Source: Tubiluchus corallicola
Taxonomy: Eukaryota > Priapulida > Priapulimorpha > Priapulimorphida > Tubiluchidae
Direction of reading: 5' to 3'
NCBI GenBank assembly: GCA_030141605.1
Contig: JAQGDQ010000081.1
Location: forward strand, 130,001-194,000
Length of the DNA stretch: 64,000 bases
Every line of letters begins with the position of its first letter. Positions within the stretch are counted from its first letter, which is position 1. The position numbers and the translations under genes are program-made. The notes beneath the pieces are model-generated. The model saw only the letters and a program-made list of their open reading frames with translations. It was not told the DNA's origin and did no database searches. Shown here one piece after another: positions 45,233 through 58,863 of this stretch.

Positions 45233-45733
45233 AAATACCCGGATGTGGCAACTTGCAAGTCACGCTATGTCACGTGACATATACACAAGTTAGCTACTGT
45301 AGGTTGTTGCAAGTAGGAGTATTTTATAGTGTTTTACACAAATTGTGTAGCCTTGCAAAGTACTTTGTATGAGAAATTTTACTGTAGTGTTACAATTGCT
45401 TGCCAGCTGAATGCTAGCTTTAGCTCAGAAAACAATTTCGGGTATGTCATTTCCTAATTAAGCAAATTTATAAATGTAATAATACAATATTATTCTACAT
45501 AATTACAGTAAATATTCACCATGAGTGGAACTAAAGTTACATTAAATAAGGTTAAAAGAATAAAGAAATAATGTCTCAAGAAATAAAATGATAGGCCTAT
45601 AATTAGTACATAGTAGACTGCTGCACTGCACATACACACATTATTTTGTTATGAGCAGATGGTCATGTTTTTTCAGTTGCAATTTCATTAACAAGGTTCG
45701 TTTGTGTTAAACAAAATATTTGCGTTCTGGTTA
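45233..45733. promoter_or_regulatory. Bidirectional RPL10/SNX29 promoter
   Basis: The RPL10 start (-) and the SNX29 start codon (+) are about 500 bp apart with no gene between. The RPL10-proximal part is GC-richer. It holds the palindrome TATGTCACGTGACATA at 45266-45281, with core GTCACGTGAC, about 35 bp upstream of the RPL10 start. This fits an E-box bound by Myc/Max, USF or TFE/MITF factors. SNX29 may have further leader sequence in this stretch. Confidence 0.65.
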
Positions 45734-48700
45734 ATGGAAGAAAGTGAATGTATTTCAGATCCTGAACCAGAACAGATAAAATGTGACAGACAGAAACTTT
45801 TATCCAACCTTCTTGATGCTGTAAAACAGGTAAACTCTCATATTATTAGTTTTTTCCTGTAGGAGTTGTGGAATAAACATTGGTAACTGTGCACTCAGTC
45901 TTGTCCCTCATAGACCGTGTGGTCTGTGCACTGTTGAGTGCACTGGGTTTTTTATATCTATCAACTAAAATGTGTGTACACTTGGCAGATAAAACAATGC
46001 ATGTATGATGACTTACAAGTAACCAAAGAATTTTCTTTAATAAATAAGAAAAGTCAGTAATTGGTAAAACGTATCATTAACATAAACAATTTTAAGCACC
46101 TAGTTTTAATTTAATCATTTTTTAATTATGTTTATATTGTTTCATAGGTGTAGTAAATGTAACATAAAAATCAGATTTTTTATTTACATTTTTCTTTACG
46201 TTAATTACTACAAAGCCCCGAATCCTTTAAAATTTGATAATTTGTTTGCATACAGCTGAAGAGCAGTCATCCAAAGCCCTTAGTAGTGTTTGACTGCATT
46301 GTGCCACAGTTGTCTGCTCTACTGCAATGATATCATCATGATCTCTCATTAGCTCTTGGGACTATATGTTATATTATTTTTGCAACACTGCATTGAGTAC
46401 ACAAACTTTTTATTGATTTTTCTTCCTCACCTTGTGGACCTATTTTCTGTCATATTGCCAGATCACTTGCATGTACTGATGCCGCACGTTCTGGTGTCTG
46501 TGTACACATTACACAGTACTATACTATACACTTGCCTCTTTTAATTTGAATACAACGACATATAAATAGCACATGATAATAATATTGAGTTATTTACACT
46601 ACTACTTATCACTTGTGCAAGCAACTTTTTGTGTCATCATATAAAGTTTTCTAAGGTAAATTACCATTATGGTTTTCACTGCTACTTTTCCAAGTTGGTT
46701 CGTGTAAAAAATGTTGCTGATATTTTTATATAAGCAATATAGACCAAGATTGCTGCACATGTTTACCATACAACAGTAAAGTACACATAAATGTGACAGC
46801 ACTTTTGCCTCTTATTGTTGGTTATTAATATGTCGTATGTAATAAATTTAAACTATAACTCCGTATAATTTTTAATTTAAAAATTAACAACAACTATTTT
46901 ACTTTTCTCAGTGCCAGGTAAGGTTTGGAGGGAGGAAAGAGCTGGCAACAGATAGTGATAGTAGGGTTGCCTGTTTATGCAGCCAGTTTGAAAGTGTCCT
47001 GCAACATGGGATGAAGCCAATGAACAAAACATTGTCTGCATTAAGGTAAGTGCAAGTTCTAAGTATTTTATCTGATCTTTACATTATTAGGAATACTATG
47101 TTTCTCCATCTGTCCTGAACCACTGCTGATTAGTTTAAACAATTTTTCAATACAGACTATCTTCCCCTGGTATAGTTTGTAACAGGAGTAGCTGTTTCAT
47201 CATTCTATTACATCAGTTTGTTTTCAGCTTAGTTGCAATGCTGAACTTAGAAAAAATATAGCATTTTTAGTAATATTTATTTAAACCCAATAGCATGAAA
47301 TAGTCACAGGTTAGAATGATTTTCGTTAGGTGGTGTGCTCATACATTTTGTATATCTGTTTTCTTTGAGAACTTATCTTCTTTTTCTTGCTGCACTAAAA
47401 TGGCTCAATACATGAGTGGAAACATTGCTGTAATACACACTTTTTATTTCCAGACAAGTGACTGGCATAACGAAAGTAGCTGGTTATAGTCTTGACACTA
47501 AACCAATATTCTGGCAATTTGTCAAAGAATTTCTCAACAAACATGAGTTAGAGAGGTAACAATTTGTCTATTAATTTTTAGAATGTTTGCAACTGAAACT
47601 CTGGTTTTAGGAAGCACGTAGACTCTGGCATTAGGAAGGTGAAAGGTGCACAGCCAACAAATGATTTATTTGCAATTTTATATGAAATCTATGCTTGTTT
47701 GCATTTTGATTAGTTAGAAATTTTCACATGTGTTTGCTGTCTGCATTTTTGGCTTTAGTGCAATGGATAAATGTGAAATGTGTATCAAAAGTTGTCTTGG
47801 ATTTACCACTTTAAGTTATAAGTAACAGAAATAGTGTTGTCTTTCACAAAGCCAAATCTAGACCAAATTGGCTGGGATGTTTTTAAGGACTAACAATAGC
47901 AGATGTAGCTGCTTTCGCAAAAGTTTACCCAGGGCCAGTAGCTGGTTATGTATATGGATGCTGTTTAATAAGTACTAGTGGCACAGGTTTTTATAGCTTG
48001 GGCAGCATAACCTAAGCACCTTGCCTGAATAAATTCTTTTGTTTAAGCGGCATTTAGAAAAAGACTTTGTTTAGCCTAAATAATTTAAGCCTGCCATTCA
48101 TTTACTTGAAACGAGTACTCTAATTTATTTTCATGACATTATTATTCACGTTAATCTGTAGTGAAATACGAAGGCTTCAAATCTATTTTTTGGCAAATAA
48201 CTTTTGTAGATATTGCTGTTCCAATAAACAGACTTTATGGAAATTCAGTCGACTACGACGTTCGACCTCAAGTGGTTGATCAGAAATTAACATGATTGAT
48301 AACTGCTTAATACAATAAGAGTAAGATTTTGTACACTTCCCTACTCGTTTCTGTCACTTCATTATTGTAGGGGAAAACTTACAGCATCAGTTAGAGGAAA
48401 AATAACAAAATAGCAGTCAGAAGCTTGATTCTTCGTTTTATTTCATACTAATACAACGCAACCGAATATTACCATTGATCATTAGTCAGTCATCAACATT
48501 TTTCAAAGGTTGATGATTTATCACAGCCATGCACTACAGTCTTTTCTGTCTTTGCCAAATGGGAAACTTTCGCAGCTTCTTTTCCATTTTCTAAATATGA
48601 TTTTGCCTTTTTTAAAAATAATCTTTTGCCTGCCAGATGTGATTTGACATTCCTCAATGACGTTTTGTTCATAACAGATGTGTTATTTCTGATGTTATTG

Positions 48701-51700
48701 ATATATGCCTCTTTTTATCTCACACTGCTTCCCTTTTTTGGCAGAGTAGTGAGAGAGCAACTAGTACTTAGTTTGCTAATCAAGCTGTGTGCTTATTAAT
48801 TTTATACATGCAGAAATAGAAATTGTCACAATTTATAATTAAATTTTGTGATTGCATCAACTAATGAAAGCAAAGGTTTCCTGTTCAACATCTGTATGAA
48901 ACTTGATCAGAAACACTTTAGTGTTATAGCATTCTCAGCAGTCTGCTGAACTTGTTGAATGAATTTGTATTGTAGTACTCAATGGTTAATTTAATTTACA
49001 AAGGTGCTGTGAAATTGGCTATGTTAGCTTGTTGGGCTGATTTACGAGTTTAGGGAGCTGAGCGCTGCTTGCACATTAGATAATAATTTCAGAATGGATT
49101 AATTGAATGTGTTATCATATTGTAGCAGACAACATATGTAAAGGTCTTGTCTGTTTGCAAAATTTGACCTAACTGAAGACGTAACTGCTGTAGCAAGTGC
49201 ACAGCATAGTTGCATACACTCGTCCATAACCATATATAGAGGGTTTGAAATTTTGCGTATCAGTATAGTAGAATGTCAAGATTTCATTGGCTTTATCAGT
49301 TGGCTTGTTTTGTTGGTTTTGTTTTAGTTTACTTAATGTACATATTCATCAGGTACATGATGCTTCGTCATATCAACTCTGACGTGGGACGTGGGCGGGC
49401 GTGGCTTCGTTCATCTCTAAACGAACATTCATTAGAAAGATATATGCATTTGATGGTGAATGATGCCGGTGTTATTAGGTATGTTTTTATTGTGCTGGTG
49501 TTATCAGCTTCATAGTTCAAAGTTGTTTTTGAGTCACATTAACTCGTAACGGATTTACAGCGTCGTTTAATAAATGCTGAAGTTAATTGATATTAATGAG
49601 GAAAAGTTTCTCAGTTTTTCAATTTGGTTTTAGAGTCCACTGGTAGATTTTTGCTTGAAATGTTAATTATGATTTTTGTTTAGCACAGCATTTGTGTTTT
49701 TAACATTTTAATTTAATCATTATTTATTAACTAGGTAATATAATCGCTGAGCCTTGTAAGATTTTTCAGTACATTTTTTGTGTTTCTACTTTATTTTATA
49801 TGATTTCAGTCACTTCTATGAGGAATGGGCATTTATAATGGATGAGGAACGATCAAGCATGTTACCAGTCATGGCTGCTGGTTTGTAAATGTTATTTTTA
49901 ACACTACTTACTTAAAGGCACACCAGTTTATAATTCTTCATCTATCTTGTCAAAATATGGCAGCACTTGACACATATTAATACATACACAGCACTACACA
50001 TACTATTACATACTTGTTTGCAACGTTTGTGTCGCAATCTAGTAACATTTTTGCTGAATTAACAGAAGCTAGTGTATCTCTGTAACTTAGGCTTTGTAAG
50101 GCTCTGTAACTTAAACAACGGTTTGATTATTTTTAAAAAAGTCCCAAATTTGATTTTGTTTGGATCTCTTGCTAAAAAAAACTGTTATAATAGTTTGCAC
50201 TTTATATAAGCTTACACAGTTTAACAAATCAAATATGTTATTTGTATCTGCCATATAGTGTTAGCTGGTGAATGGAAAGAATAAGATTTTTGTAAGAATA
50301 AAAGTAATATTCATGCTGTATGGCATGATTTGGTTATTAAATTGTGAAAATAACAGAGAGTGTATCTCGATATTTTATATTACTAACCAACATTATCGCA
50401 AGTGGTGTTATGCATGATTTGAAACTTTTTGATTGCATTACCACAGATAACAAAGTTACTGGGCTCTGCATGCACGGTTAAGTGCTAATATTGCCACAGT
50501 ATTGCTGGTCAATTATTTTTGCTCTTTTTCATGCATTAGTTTTTTTCTATATTCACATTCTTTATAGAACAGAAAAAAGGGGACCAAGAAAAGCAATAAA
50601 TTTCATAATGTTTTTATGTCGTGTTATGCTACATACATACATAAACGTTAAGCACAAACCTTTGAAAATCATAAGTCTACTAACATTTTTCCAGTTTTAA
50701 CACATATTTGATTTATAGGCTTGGGATCAATTTTGTTTGCCATCAGTATTGACAGTGAAGACCTGAACGGCAGTCGATTGCCATCACCAGCTCTTTCACA
50801 AGACACGGCTTTGCCATGGCCATCATTAAAAGCCACTCCCATCTCTCCTGAGCCAAAAGCCGTAGTAGCTGTAGTGGCTAATGGTGAGTATAGCAGTTTA
50901 AAGTTATTATAGAAATGTAATAAATTATGTAACTAAGGATTGATACTCATTCTTGAAGTAAGTCACATAAATCTCATTTGGACTTTTTCCTCCTTTGCTA
51001 TTAAATCTTGTACTAATCGTTTGTTTATAGACCCAAAGAAAGAAAGAAAACGAAAGAAAAAGGCGCCACAGCAGATTGTTTCTTTTGATGATGATTCGTC
51101 TTCATCAATTGTTAGTTCATCAATAGCTAGTCCAAGGTATGCTTTAAAATGGCCAAATGCTTTTTGCTTTCTTTTTTGAACTTAAAATTGTCATATTAAA
51201 CTGTCATATTAAATATTGAACTTAAACTGTGTATTATTAATGTTAATTATTAATTGACCTGCTTCAATTAACAGCAAAGTTTGTAAATTGGTTCTAAAAA
51301 ATTCAATAACTTCACAAGGTAGTGTAAAATAAATAGGTAAGTTAAAAGGTGCAGAAATTTCCATTTCAACCAGTCTGTTTTCTTTTTTTTGCAATATAAT
51401 ATGATTGCAATAGTATTCTGATATAGTGTGACTAGTATATTTGCATTAACAGGCACGGAAACATTAATTTTGCTTTACAGAAGTTACAGAACCTTACGAG
51501 GTTTTTGATGTAAAATAAATTGTTGTTCATAGCATATTTGAAGTGATTGTTATAAGTTATAATCAAAACCGTGAAATTTTTGCTTTTAATGAACCATAAA
51601 TTAATTCAGCACAATAATGTTGATTGCAAAATTTAAATTCTCATTGAAGGATTATTCTGACAGGTCGCTTGACTCAACACACACATTCCCACCACATTCT

Positions 51701-54700
51701 GGTTGTACTGCCGCCATTGGTAATATTTCCGATAACCAATCAGTGCAAGTAAAACCAGTTTCTGAAAAGATTTCCTCTAAATTGTCTGCAGTAACAAGTC
51801 AACATGTGCGGTCACAAAGTTTACCACAGCATCTTCTAACTTCACACATATCAACTGTAAATACGTCTACTACTGAACCTAGACTACCAGTAAGCATATC
51901 ATCGGAACCAGACGAGCAACAGTCAGATGTCAACCTCATTTGCACTCCAACCACATCAGATGATCATTCTTTTTTATCAGATGATGTAAAAAAATGTAAT
52001 CTTTCTCTTCAATTAAGAGAAATTGCATCCCCTGTTGATGTACCAGTGGAAACAAACTTACTTCCAAATACTGAGCAAGTTAATATTGAAACTGTAGTAT
52101 CTGATACAAATGAGGTTGTCGATGCTTCTCTGATACAAAACCAGGAGGAAAGACTAGAAGAACCTGCTGCTGTTGAGCAGCAAACTGGTCCTTATGATGA
52201 TGTTGATGATGACATTTATGATAACCTCCCTGTAACCACAACTGAAGATTTATCATCAGATGATAGTTGCCCGGGCTTATCAAGTTCAACTGATGAAACA
52301 ACAGAAAACCAAAAACGTGAAGGTGAAGGAACAAAACAAGCTGAAAAACTCACAGAGGTTGAGCATTTACCAAAGATGTTCCACTCACATGATGTTGAAC
52401 CAGGAAAGAAGATTAAGCAGCTTGCTAGTGCTAAAGTGATTGATCAAATTAAGTCATCGGCTAGTTCTGGGACTGTACCAGAAGCAAGGTACGTTACTTT
52501 ACTTAATAAACCTTTTCACAGTTTCGTTGTGCGCACTCGAGTTGCTGCGGGTCACGGGTTAAGCATACCACAGCAACTGTGACCTGACATGTGAGTTAAA
52601 TACAGCTGTCTGCTGCATCAGTTCAGCAACTACAGTTGTTTTATGTGGACTTTACTTAATTATGCATTAGTCTGTGCATAGAGTGATTTGCTAGCACATT
52701 CTTGGTTGGGAACAAGAAAAATTGAGCTAGGTAAGGTTTTAGCTAGCTGTTTCATTGTATAAGCCCAGACTGATGTTACTACACAATTTTATTTTACTCA
52801 TATTAATCATATTAAGCTATGAACTTTAATCTAGTTTTACTAATTGACATTATAATTAATCAGACACTTATTTGATGGAAAAAATTCTTGACTGTATAGA
52901 TGCTAACTTGCAAAATTGTGTTTTTTGCATTTCTATTTTACCTTCTTAGAAGTGGCACAACGGAGGCTGTTAAAGGCAGTCCATCAACCACTTGTACTTT
53001 AACACCTGTGAATGATGTCTCGGTGGGTGATCTGTACCAAATTCCTCCTGACGAGTGCCATTCCGGTAAGCTGCTATCCCTTTTTTCTGAGAAACTTGCT
53101 GCAGCAGTAGCGGTAGTCAAAATTATTACAAGAATTTTTTCTAAGTGGTAGATGCATATGTAACTTGTTTGATCTCAGCAAAAAACTTTCAAGTTTAATA
53201 TTACCCTAGTTCTGTAATGAACTTTGCCTTTACTATTTTAGGAATGGTAAGATGAGTCTAAGGGTAGAATTCTCTTACCTTTTTTGATTGCTTGTTTCAA
53301 ACTAATAAGACTGTGTTAAAACTATGGTGATGTACGAAATGCTAGAAATGACGTTCTAGCCATGCTATTTACAGTCATTAATGTTAAAATACTACTGGAC
53401 AGTGAGATCGACTAGCGACTGGCTCGAACCTGTTAAAGTCTGTAGATAAACTTTTTAACATTTTCAATTTTTTTCCACAGTTAATTGTCCCAAGGTTGTC
53501 TTGATAGTTAATACAGTTTTTGCTTGTATTCCACTAATTGATGCAACCTAGTGACACAGTATATATACGTTGTTTTGTAATTCTATTTGCAATTGAAATT
53601 TCTCTTTATAGAAGCAGAATCAGCAAGTGTTAGTTCGCTAGATACTGGACGTGGGGGTCAGGCTATTGTTACGGTTTCTCAGATGGCAAACACACCTGGG
53701 TGAATATATTAAAATCTGCTTTTAAATATATTAAAATTAAAGTCTTTTTGTTGCATTTGCAGTGCTTTAAGATTAAGATAATAATTTTTAGCTGCTCAAT
53801 TTTTTGTTTAGTTTCAGCTTTACACAACATGCTGTTGCATATGTATTAAGTTTTTTTTAAACATTAAAAGGGATAGTATTGACGTTGCTTCCATGATTTA
53901 CACACTTAATTTTTTCCATAGAATTCATATTAAATTTATTGCAGTTACAGAAATTAATGAGTAACTTAGCATTTCTGTTAGTGTTTTTCCACAAGTAAAT
54001 TTTACTTACTTTTTTCAGTACTGCTACTATAGCTGGAAGTCATCGGTATAGTTGTCCGGGTATGACAAGCTTGATTTCACATGAAACCATGACACCTGGT
54101 AAATGCTGTTTGTTTGTAAAGATAAATTGAAGCATCAACATGAATTTTTGTTGTGCATGTTTTTTTACCTGAAGATGTATTGCAGTAGTTTACCAAGTTC
54201 GTATGTTTTTTCTATTACCTTTTTCTCCATATGAGCTTTTAAAGCTCGAGAAGATGCCTTGATATTCACACTATATATTTAGATGTCTGAATTAAATGTA
54301 TATGCTCAACTGATAATTCTGGTGCATTTCAGATTTTTTTTAAAGCTTGACTAAAGCAGCCCCTCGGTTATGCAAAAAAGAGTTTATGAGAATGGCCCCA
54401 AAGGATGATCAATAAAAGACTAGCTTATTTTTGACTCATATTAGTATTTTTTAACATTACAGTGTCATCATTTGGTGGAAAAGTATATGTACTACATTAA
54501 TGTTTTAACATACATTTCATCGTAAGATATAATGATGCTAAATGCATAACAACAAGTATCTTGCATGTTTCTAGCTGAAATGAGACAAGCTCTGGTTGCC
54601 ATGATGCTCCGCCGTGAAGATATGGAGGAGCAGAATCGATCAATTCGGCAGCTGTTGGAGATTGAGATGGAAACCGCTGCTACACTACGTGGAGAACTGG

Positions 54701-56977
54701 ATGAAGTTCAACGTAAAGCAAACGAGCGCGAGGAAAAAACTGAAGCTAGAATTAAAGCACTGAAAAGGTGAGTTCCAAACTGTTAGGAAACTGCAAATTG
54801 CTGAGAATTGGAGCATTCTATTTTGAAACAATTGTACAAAATAGCTATAGTATTTTCTTTTTATATAATACAGGGAAAATGAGTTATTAAAACAACAGTT
54901 GAAGAAATACATTGGAGCAGTACAGATGCTAAAGAGAGATGGTCCACAAAATGACCAGAGTAAGCTTACTGTAATTAATTGCTTTCATGTTAATATGCCA
55001 CACATTGCAAAATTATCGGCCACTTTTCATTGATTGTAGCTACATGAAACAATTACCTGTTGGTGACGACTTGTTTTATACTGTCATTATCATCGTCGTT
55101 GTCGTCTCATCATCATCTTTATCATCATATTCATCATCATCATCATCATCATTAAAAGCATTATTTTTATAAAGTTCTAAGCAACATTTGTGTTTAATAT
55201 TTTTAGGTTTTTTTGCACAAATACGTATATTACTTGACAGCAGTTTTAATGAGGTTCTACTAAAGAAAAGGAATCTACTCCTTCGCTCAGTTTTTCAATT
55301 AAATACCATTCTATGCATGAAAATAGTTAGGTTTCAATAAATTACAGAAAAAATGATTAGCTAATCTAACAGATAATCTTTTACCATTTGGCTGAAAATT
55401 GCTGCTTTAGTTTTTGGACTTATATCATCTTTTATTAGAACTTATCTTTTAAATTTTAAAAATTGTCTTTTGTCATAGCTTGCGAGGTAGGCACTTGTCT
55501 ATGTTATATTTATAGCTAATAAATTTATATTACTTCTCTATATCTATATTATTTGGCTATATTTTAAGCATTGTCTGAGTTAATTGAAAATATCCAACCT
55601 GCTATTCCTCCTTCGACATCTCAGCGTGATTATAGCTACGAAGCCAGCCAATATGAGTCTAAACTTATCCAGGTACTATTTTACATATTACTGAACTTTG
55701 TGTCATTGTGCATTATAGATCGACTATGTTTTTATAAACAATCTGCTTATAATCTAGGTACTACTAGAATGTAGTTCACAATTATCACACTTGCAGAGCC
55801 TAAATTTATTTATAAATCGTTGCGTTGGATATATAATTATTGTTTTTACTTTTTATTTTCGTTGATTTGGTCTTTTTGACGGGCTGTACAATCAAAGTTT
55901 AATTTGACATTTTTTTAACAATTTAGGTTTAAATTTAAATTTCAGGTAGCAGAAATGCATGGGGAATTAGTAGAATTTAATGAGCATTTACATCGGCAGT
56001 TAAATCAGAAGGATTTACAACTAAGACGACTTAAAGAAGAACTCGTTGATTTGAGAGGTCCGGTAAGCACATATTTTGTTATCCTAGCTTTTATTGCTTT
56101 AAATGGCTATATGCTAAAATGTGAATTTAATTGACTATAATTTTGTAATATTTCGGCAGTTGAGGATAATTCTAATATATTGTGTTACTGTTTTCTTCTA
56201 ATTTTTTATTGCAGTAACAAAATATGTACAGTATAAGCAATTGCATTTGAAAATTTTTTATTTAACCCTTTCTGATAATCTCCTCTGTTGGTACGAGTAA
56301 GTTTTTGTTTTTAACAACTTTGTGTGAAAACTGAAATTGCTGATGCACTACTAGTGACAAAAATACTTGTTGCCTTTTTTATTGCGGCCTAAGCAAACTA
56401 AATTATTGCTGCGGTTATAAGCTTAACTTATTGCACTGAATTTCTATTATTTTTAGTTACCAGAAGAAGGTCAAACATCAGATGATGATGTTAGTATTAC
56501 TTCAGATTATGACACGTAAGTTTATATTTTGTGAAGTTTGCAAGTAATTGCAGCCAGATTTACTATGTTTACAAACATATTACTATAAAAAAATAGTCAT
56601 TTTACTGTTTGCTCCTCAAATATTGTTTTAGTAGTTGACAGCGGCTTTACAAATGTAAAATTATACACCTGTTAATGTTTTTTGGTTATTGCAAATGCTT
56701 ACAGGTCTTCAATGACAGCTGCTGCTCGAGCTCTCATTAATATCTGGATTCCATCAGCATTTCTCCGGGGGAAGACTTCTGATGCACATCATGTTTATCA
56801 GGTACATGACATTGCTATTTTTTTTGCTGTTCCATACAAAACATAAGCAGTAGTTACTACAAAAAAAGAATAGCCTTCCCCATGCACATGCAGCTTTTAT
56901 ACAAGAGTATTTTCTTACAATAAAATGTATACATTATAATTTCATCTAATACATGCCTCATAACCAGCTTGCCGTCT

Positions 56978-57059
<82 letters not shown>

Positions 57060-58863
57060 TAAGATTTTCTCTGTGTCTTTTTAACTATTGACCCAAGAGA
57101 ACCCAAGAGATCCTGGCTAGAGGAATTCGTCATCTAAAAGTTTGATAGACATGACGGATTAGGAAAAAATCATATGTCAGAAATCATTGGAAATCTTCTG
57201 TCTGTGCAATATAAACATTGTTTTAGTTTCCCATGGACGAGAGTTCATTTCTTATAGAAAAACAAAGCATACTATCTCATGTTTGTATTTCATCATGGAT
57301 GTGTTGGTTATTGATGTTCTAAATACATATATTTAGGTTTATGTTCGGATCCGTGATGAAGAATGGAATGTTTATCGTCGTTATGCACAATTTTATGAAC
57401 TCCACTCTACTGTTAAGCGAAAATTGCCTATTGTAAATACATTCGATTTCCCACCAAAGAAAGTTATTGGAAACAAGGTTAGCAAATTTCATATTACTAC
57501 ATCTTTAGTGACTTTTTTAATTTGTAAATTTGGATATTTAATTCACATTTATTTTGTATATATAAAGTTCATTTTAACTTTACTTAAATACACATTAATA
57601 ATTTGATTTAAAGTTGAAATACTGATTACCACTTTCTTTTAGTAAGGTTTGCCAATTTTTGCACTCTTGAAAAAAGAAAAGAGCATACCGTAAAATGATC
57701 CAGATCTTTTATCCAGAAAATTAAGGACCTTCTTCTTACAGGAACTGAAATTTGTCGAAGAAAGGCGGAAAAAATTACAGCACTACTTGCGTTGTTTGGT
57801 CAATATAGTGCTTCAGGAAACTCCTGAGCTAGCAGCCAGTCCTTGTCAGCAAACTCTTATACAAACTTTGCCATTTTTCGGGTAACTTTCTTATTCAGTT
57901 GTTCACATTGTAGCCTGATATTTTTCTCATTCTACATAATCTACTAAAAGTACTGAGTTACCAGTGTGTGTGTGCTTAATATGAAAGTGAAGCAGCACCA
58001 AGCCTGGTAAGTAAATCAATGAATGACTGCTAGGAAAACTGTTTCTGGGCTATTTCAGCTGTCATATTGCCTCCATCTATTTTTCTTGTTGAAGGCAGAT
58101 AAGAAATATATAACAGACATTTTTGCCAATATATTCCATTAATATGTACCAGAAGTATATTCCAACAAGACATTTTTACCTTATGCCGTAATAGTGAGTG
58201 TAGTTCCACTGTTCCCAGTTATTTCTCTTACCTGCAGGCTGGGTGGTTGAGTGCTAGATTTTGGCTTGCAGTGTGACGATCCTCAAACATTTCATAAACT
58301 TAATTGCTTCATTTGTAATACTATAAATTTACGCTATCATTTTTCTACCCACTTGAGCTTTAGTTTTTGAAGAAACTTGCATTTTTTGTCCAACAGGTTT
58401 TGATAAATGTTGCACATCTGAAATGTGAAATGTTGTCGTGTTCATACAACGAATTAGGCATTTCTTTGCCAAGTAGTTAATATTTCAAGTTTAAACTTTA
58501 AAGGTTAATTTAGAGTTTTGTGATAAATTGTCTTATATTTTGCTTATTTTTGATAAATGCTTAAATTAGGATATGTCCTTATTTTTGTGTTAGATGGTTT
58601 CCATATATCAAATAAATCTTCAGCTGTAAAGAATAACAACATTTGTTTAATAGCTGGAACAAAAGAAGAATAACACAAAATGTTCTTTAAATGTGCTATA
58701 GTAATTTTTGTAGTGTGATGATAACACTCATTTCTTATCTAGGGAAGCAATAGTGCCAGAGCCTCGAGCAAAAACACGGAGTAAGAGAAAATTCAAACTC
58801 GGCCGACAGCAACGAGATGATGCAGAGTCATCACAGGGTCAACAACATTACATGGGACTATGA
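45734..58863 (+). CDS. SNX29: Sorting nexin 29 (RUN and PX domain protein)
   Basis: Twenty exons: 45734-45829, 46912-47045, 47454-47555, 49353-49478, 49810-49880, 50719-50883, 51031-51136, 51664-52488, 52950-53065, 53612-53699, 54019-54098, 54575-54767, 54874-54959, 55569-55672, 55946-56062, 56457-56515, 56705-56801, 57337-57477, 57742-57881, 58743-58863 (TGA); 988 residues. RUN domain at about 29-190 (CQVRFGGRKELATDSDSRVA, DVGRGRAWLR, EERSSMLPVMAAGLGSILFA). Next a basic patch with ISFDD-like QQIVSFDDD, an acidic Ser-rich linker from one 825-bp exon, coiled coil at about 640-810 (MRQALVAMMLRRED, VAEMHGELVEFNEHL), and PX at about 835-950 with RRYAQF, FPPKKVIGNK and FVEERRKKLQ. It probably acts in endosomal membrane traffic through phosphoinositide and small-GTPase contacts; this is inferred from the family. 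Confidence 0.96.
45889..45943. repeat. Nested inverted repeats in SNX29 intron 1
   Basis: GTGCACTCA (45889-45897) pairs with TGAGTGCAC (45935-45943). Inside, AGACC (45912-45916) pairs with GGTCT (45921-45925) around GTGT. It lies 60 bp after the first donor. It could fold in the RNA, but large internal loops argue against a microRNA precursor. Confidence 0.7.
55096..55153. repeat. (CAT)n-rich microsatellite
   Basis: TCATCATCATC runs with interruptions in SNX29 intron 13. The serine-rich short frame across it is a repeat artefact. Confidence 0.9.
56980..57056. repeat. (AT)n microsatellite
   Basis: About 77 bp of perfect alternating AT in SNX29 intron 17. Confidence 0.97.

Noticed and set aside
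45889-45943. microRNA precursor in SNX29 intron 1
   Set aside because: The stem is split by internal loops of about 14 and 9 nt, so there is no continuous 22-nt duplex.
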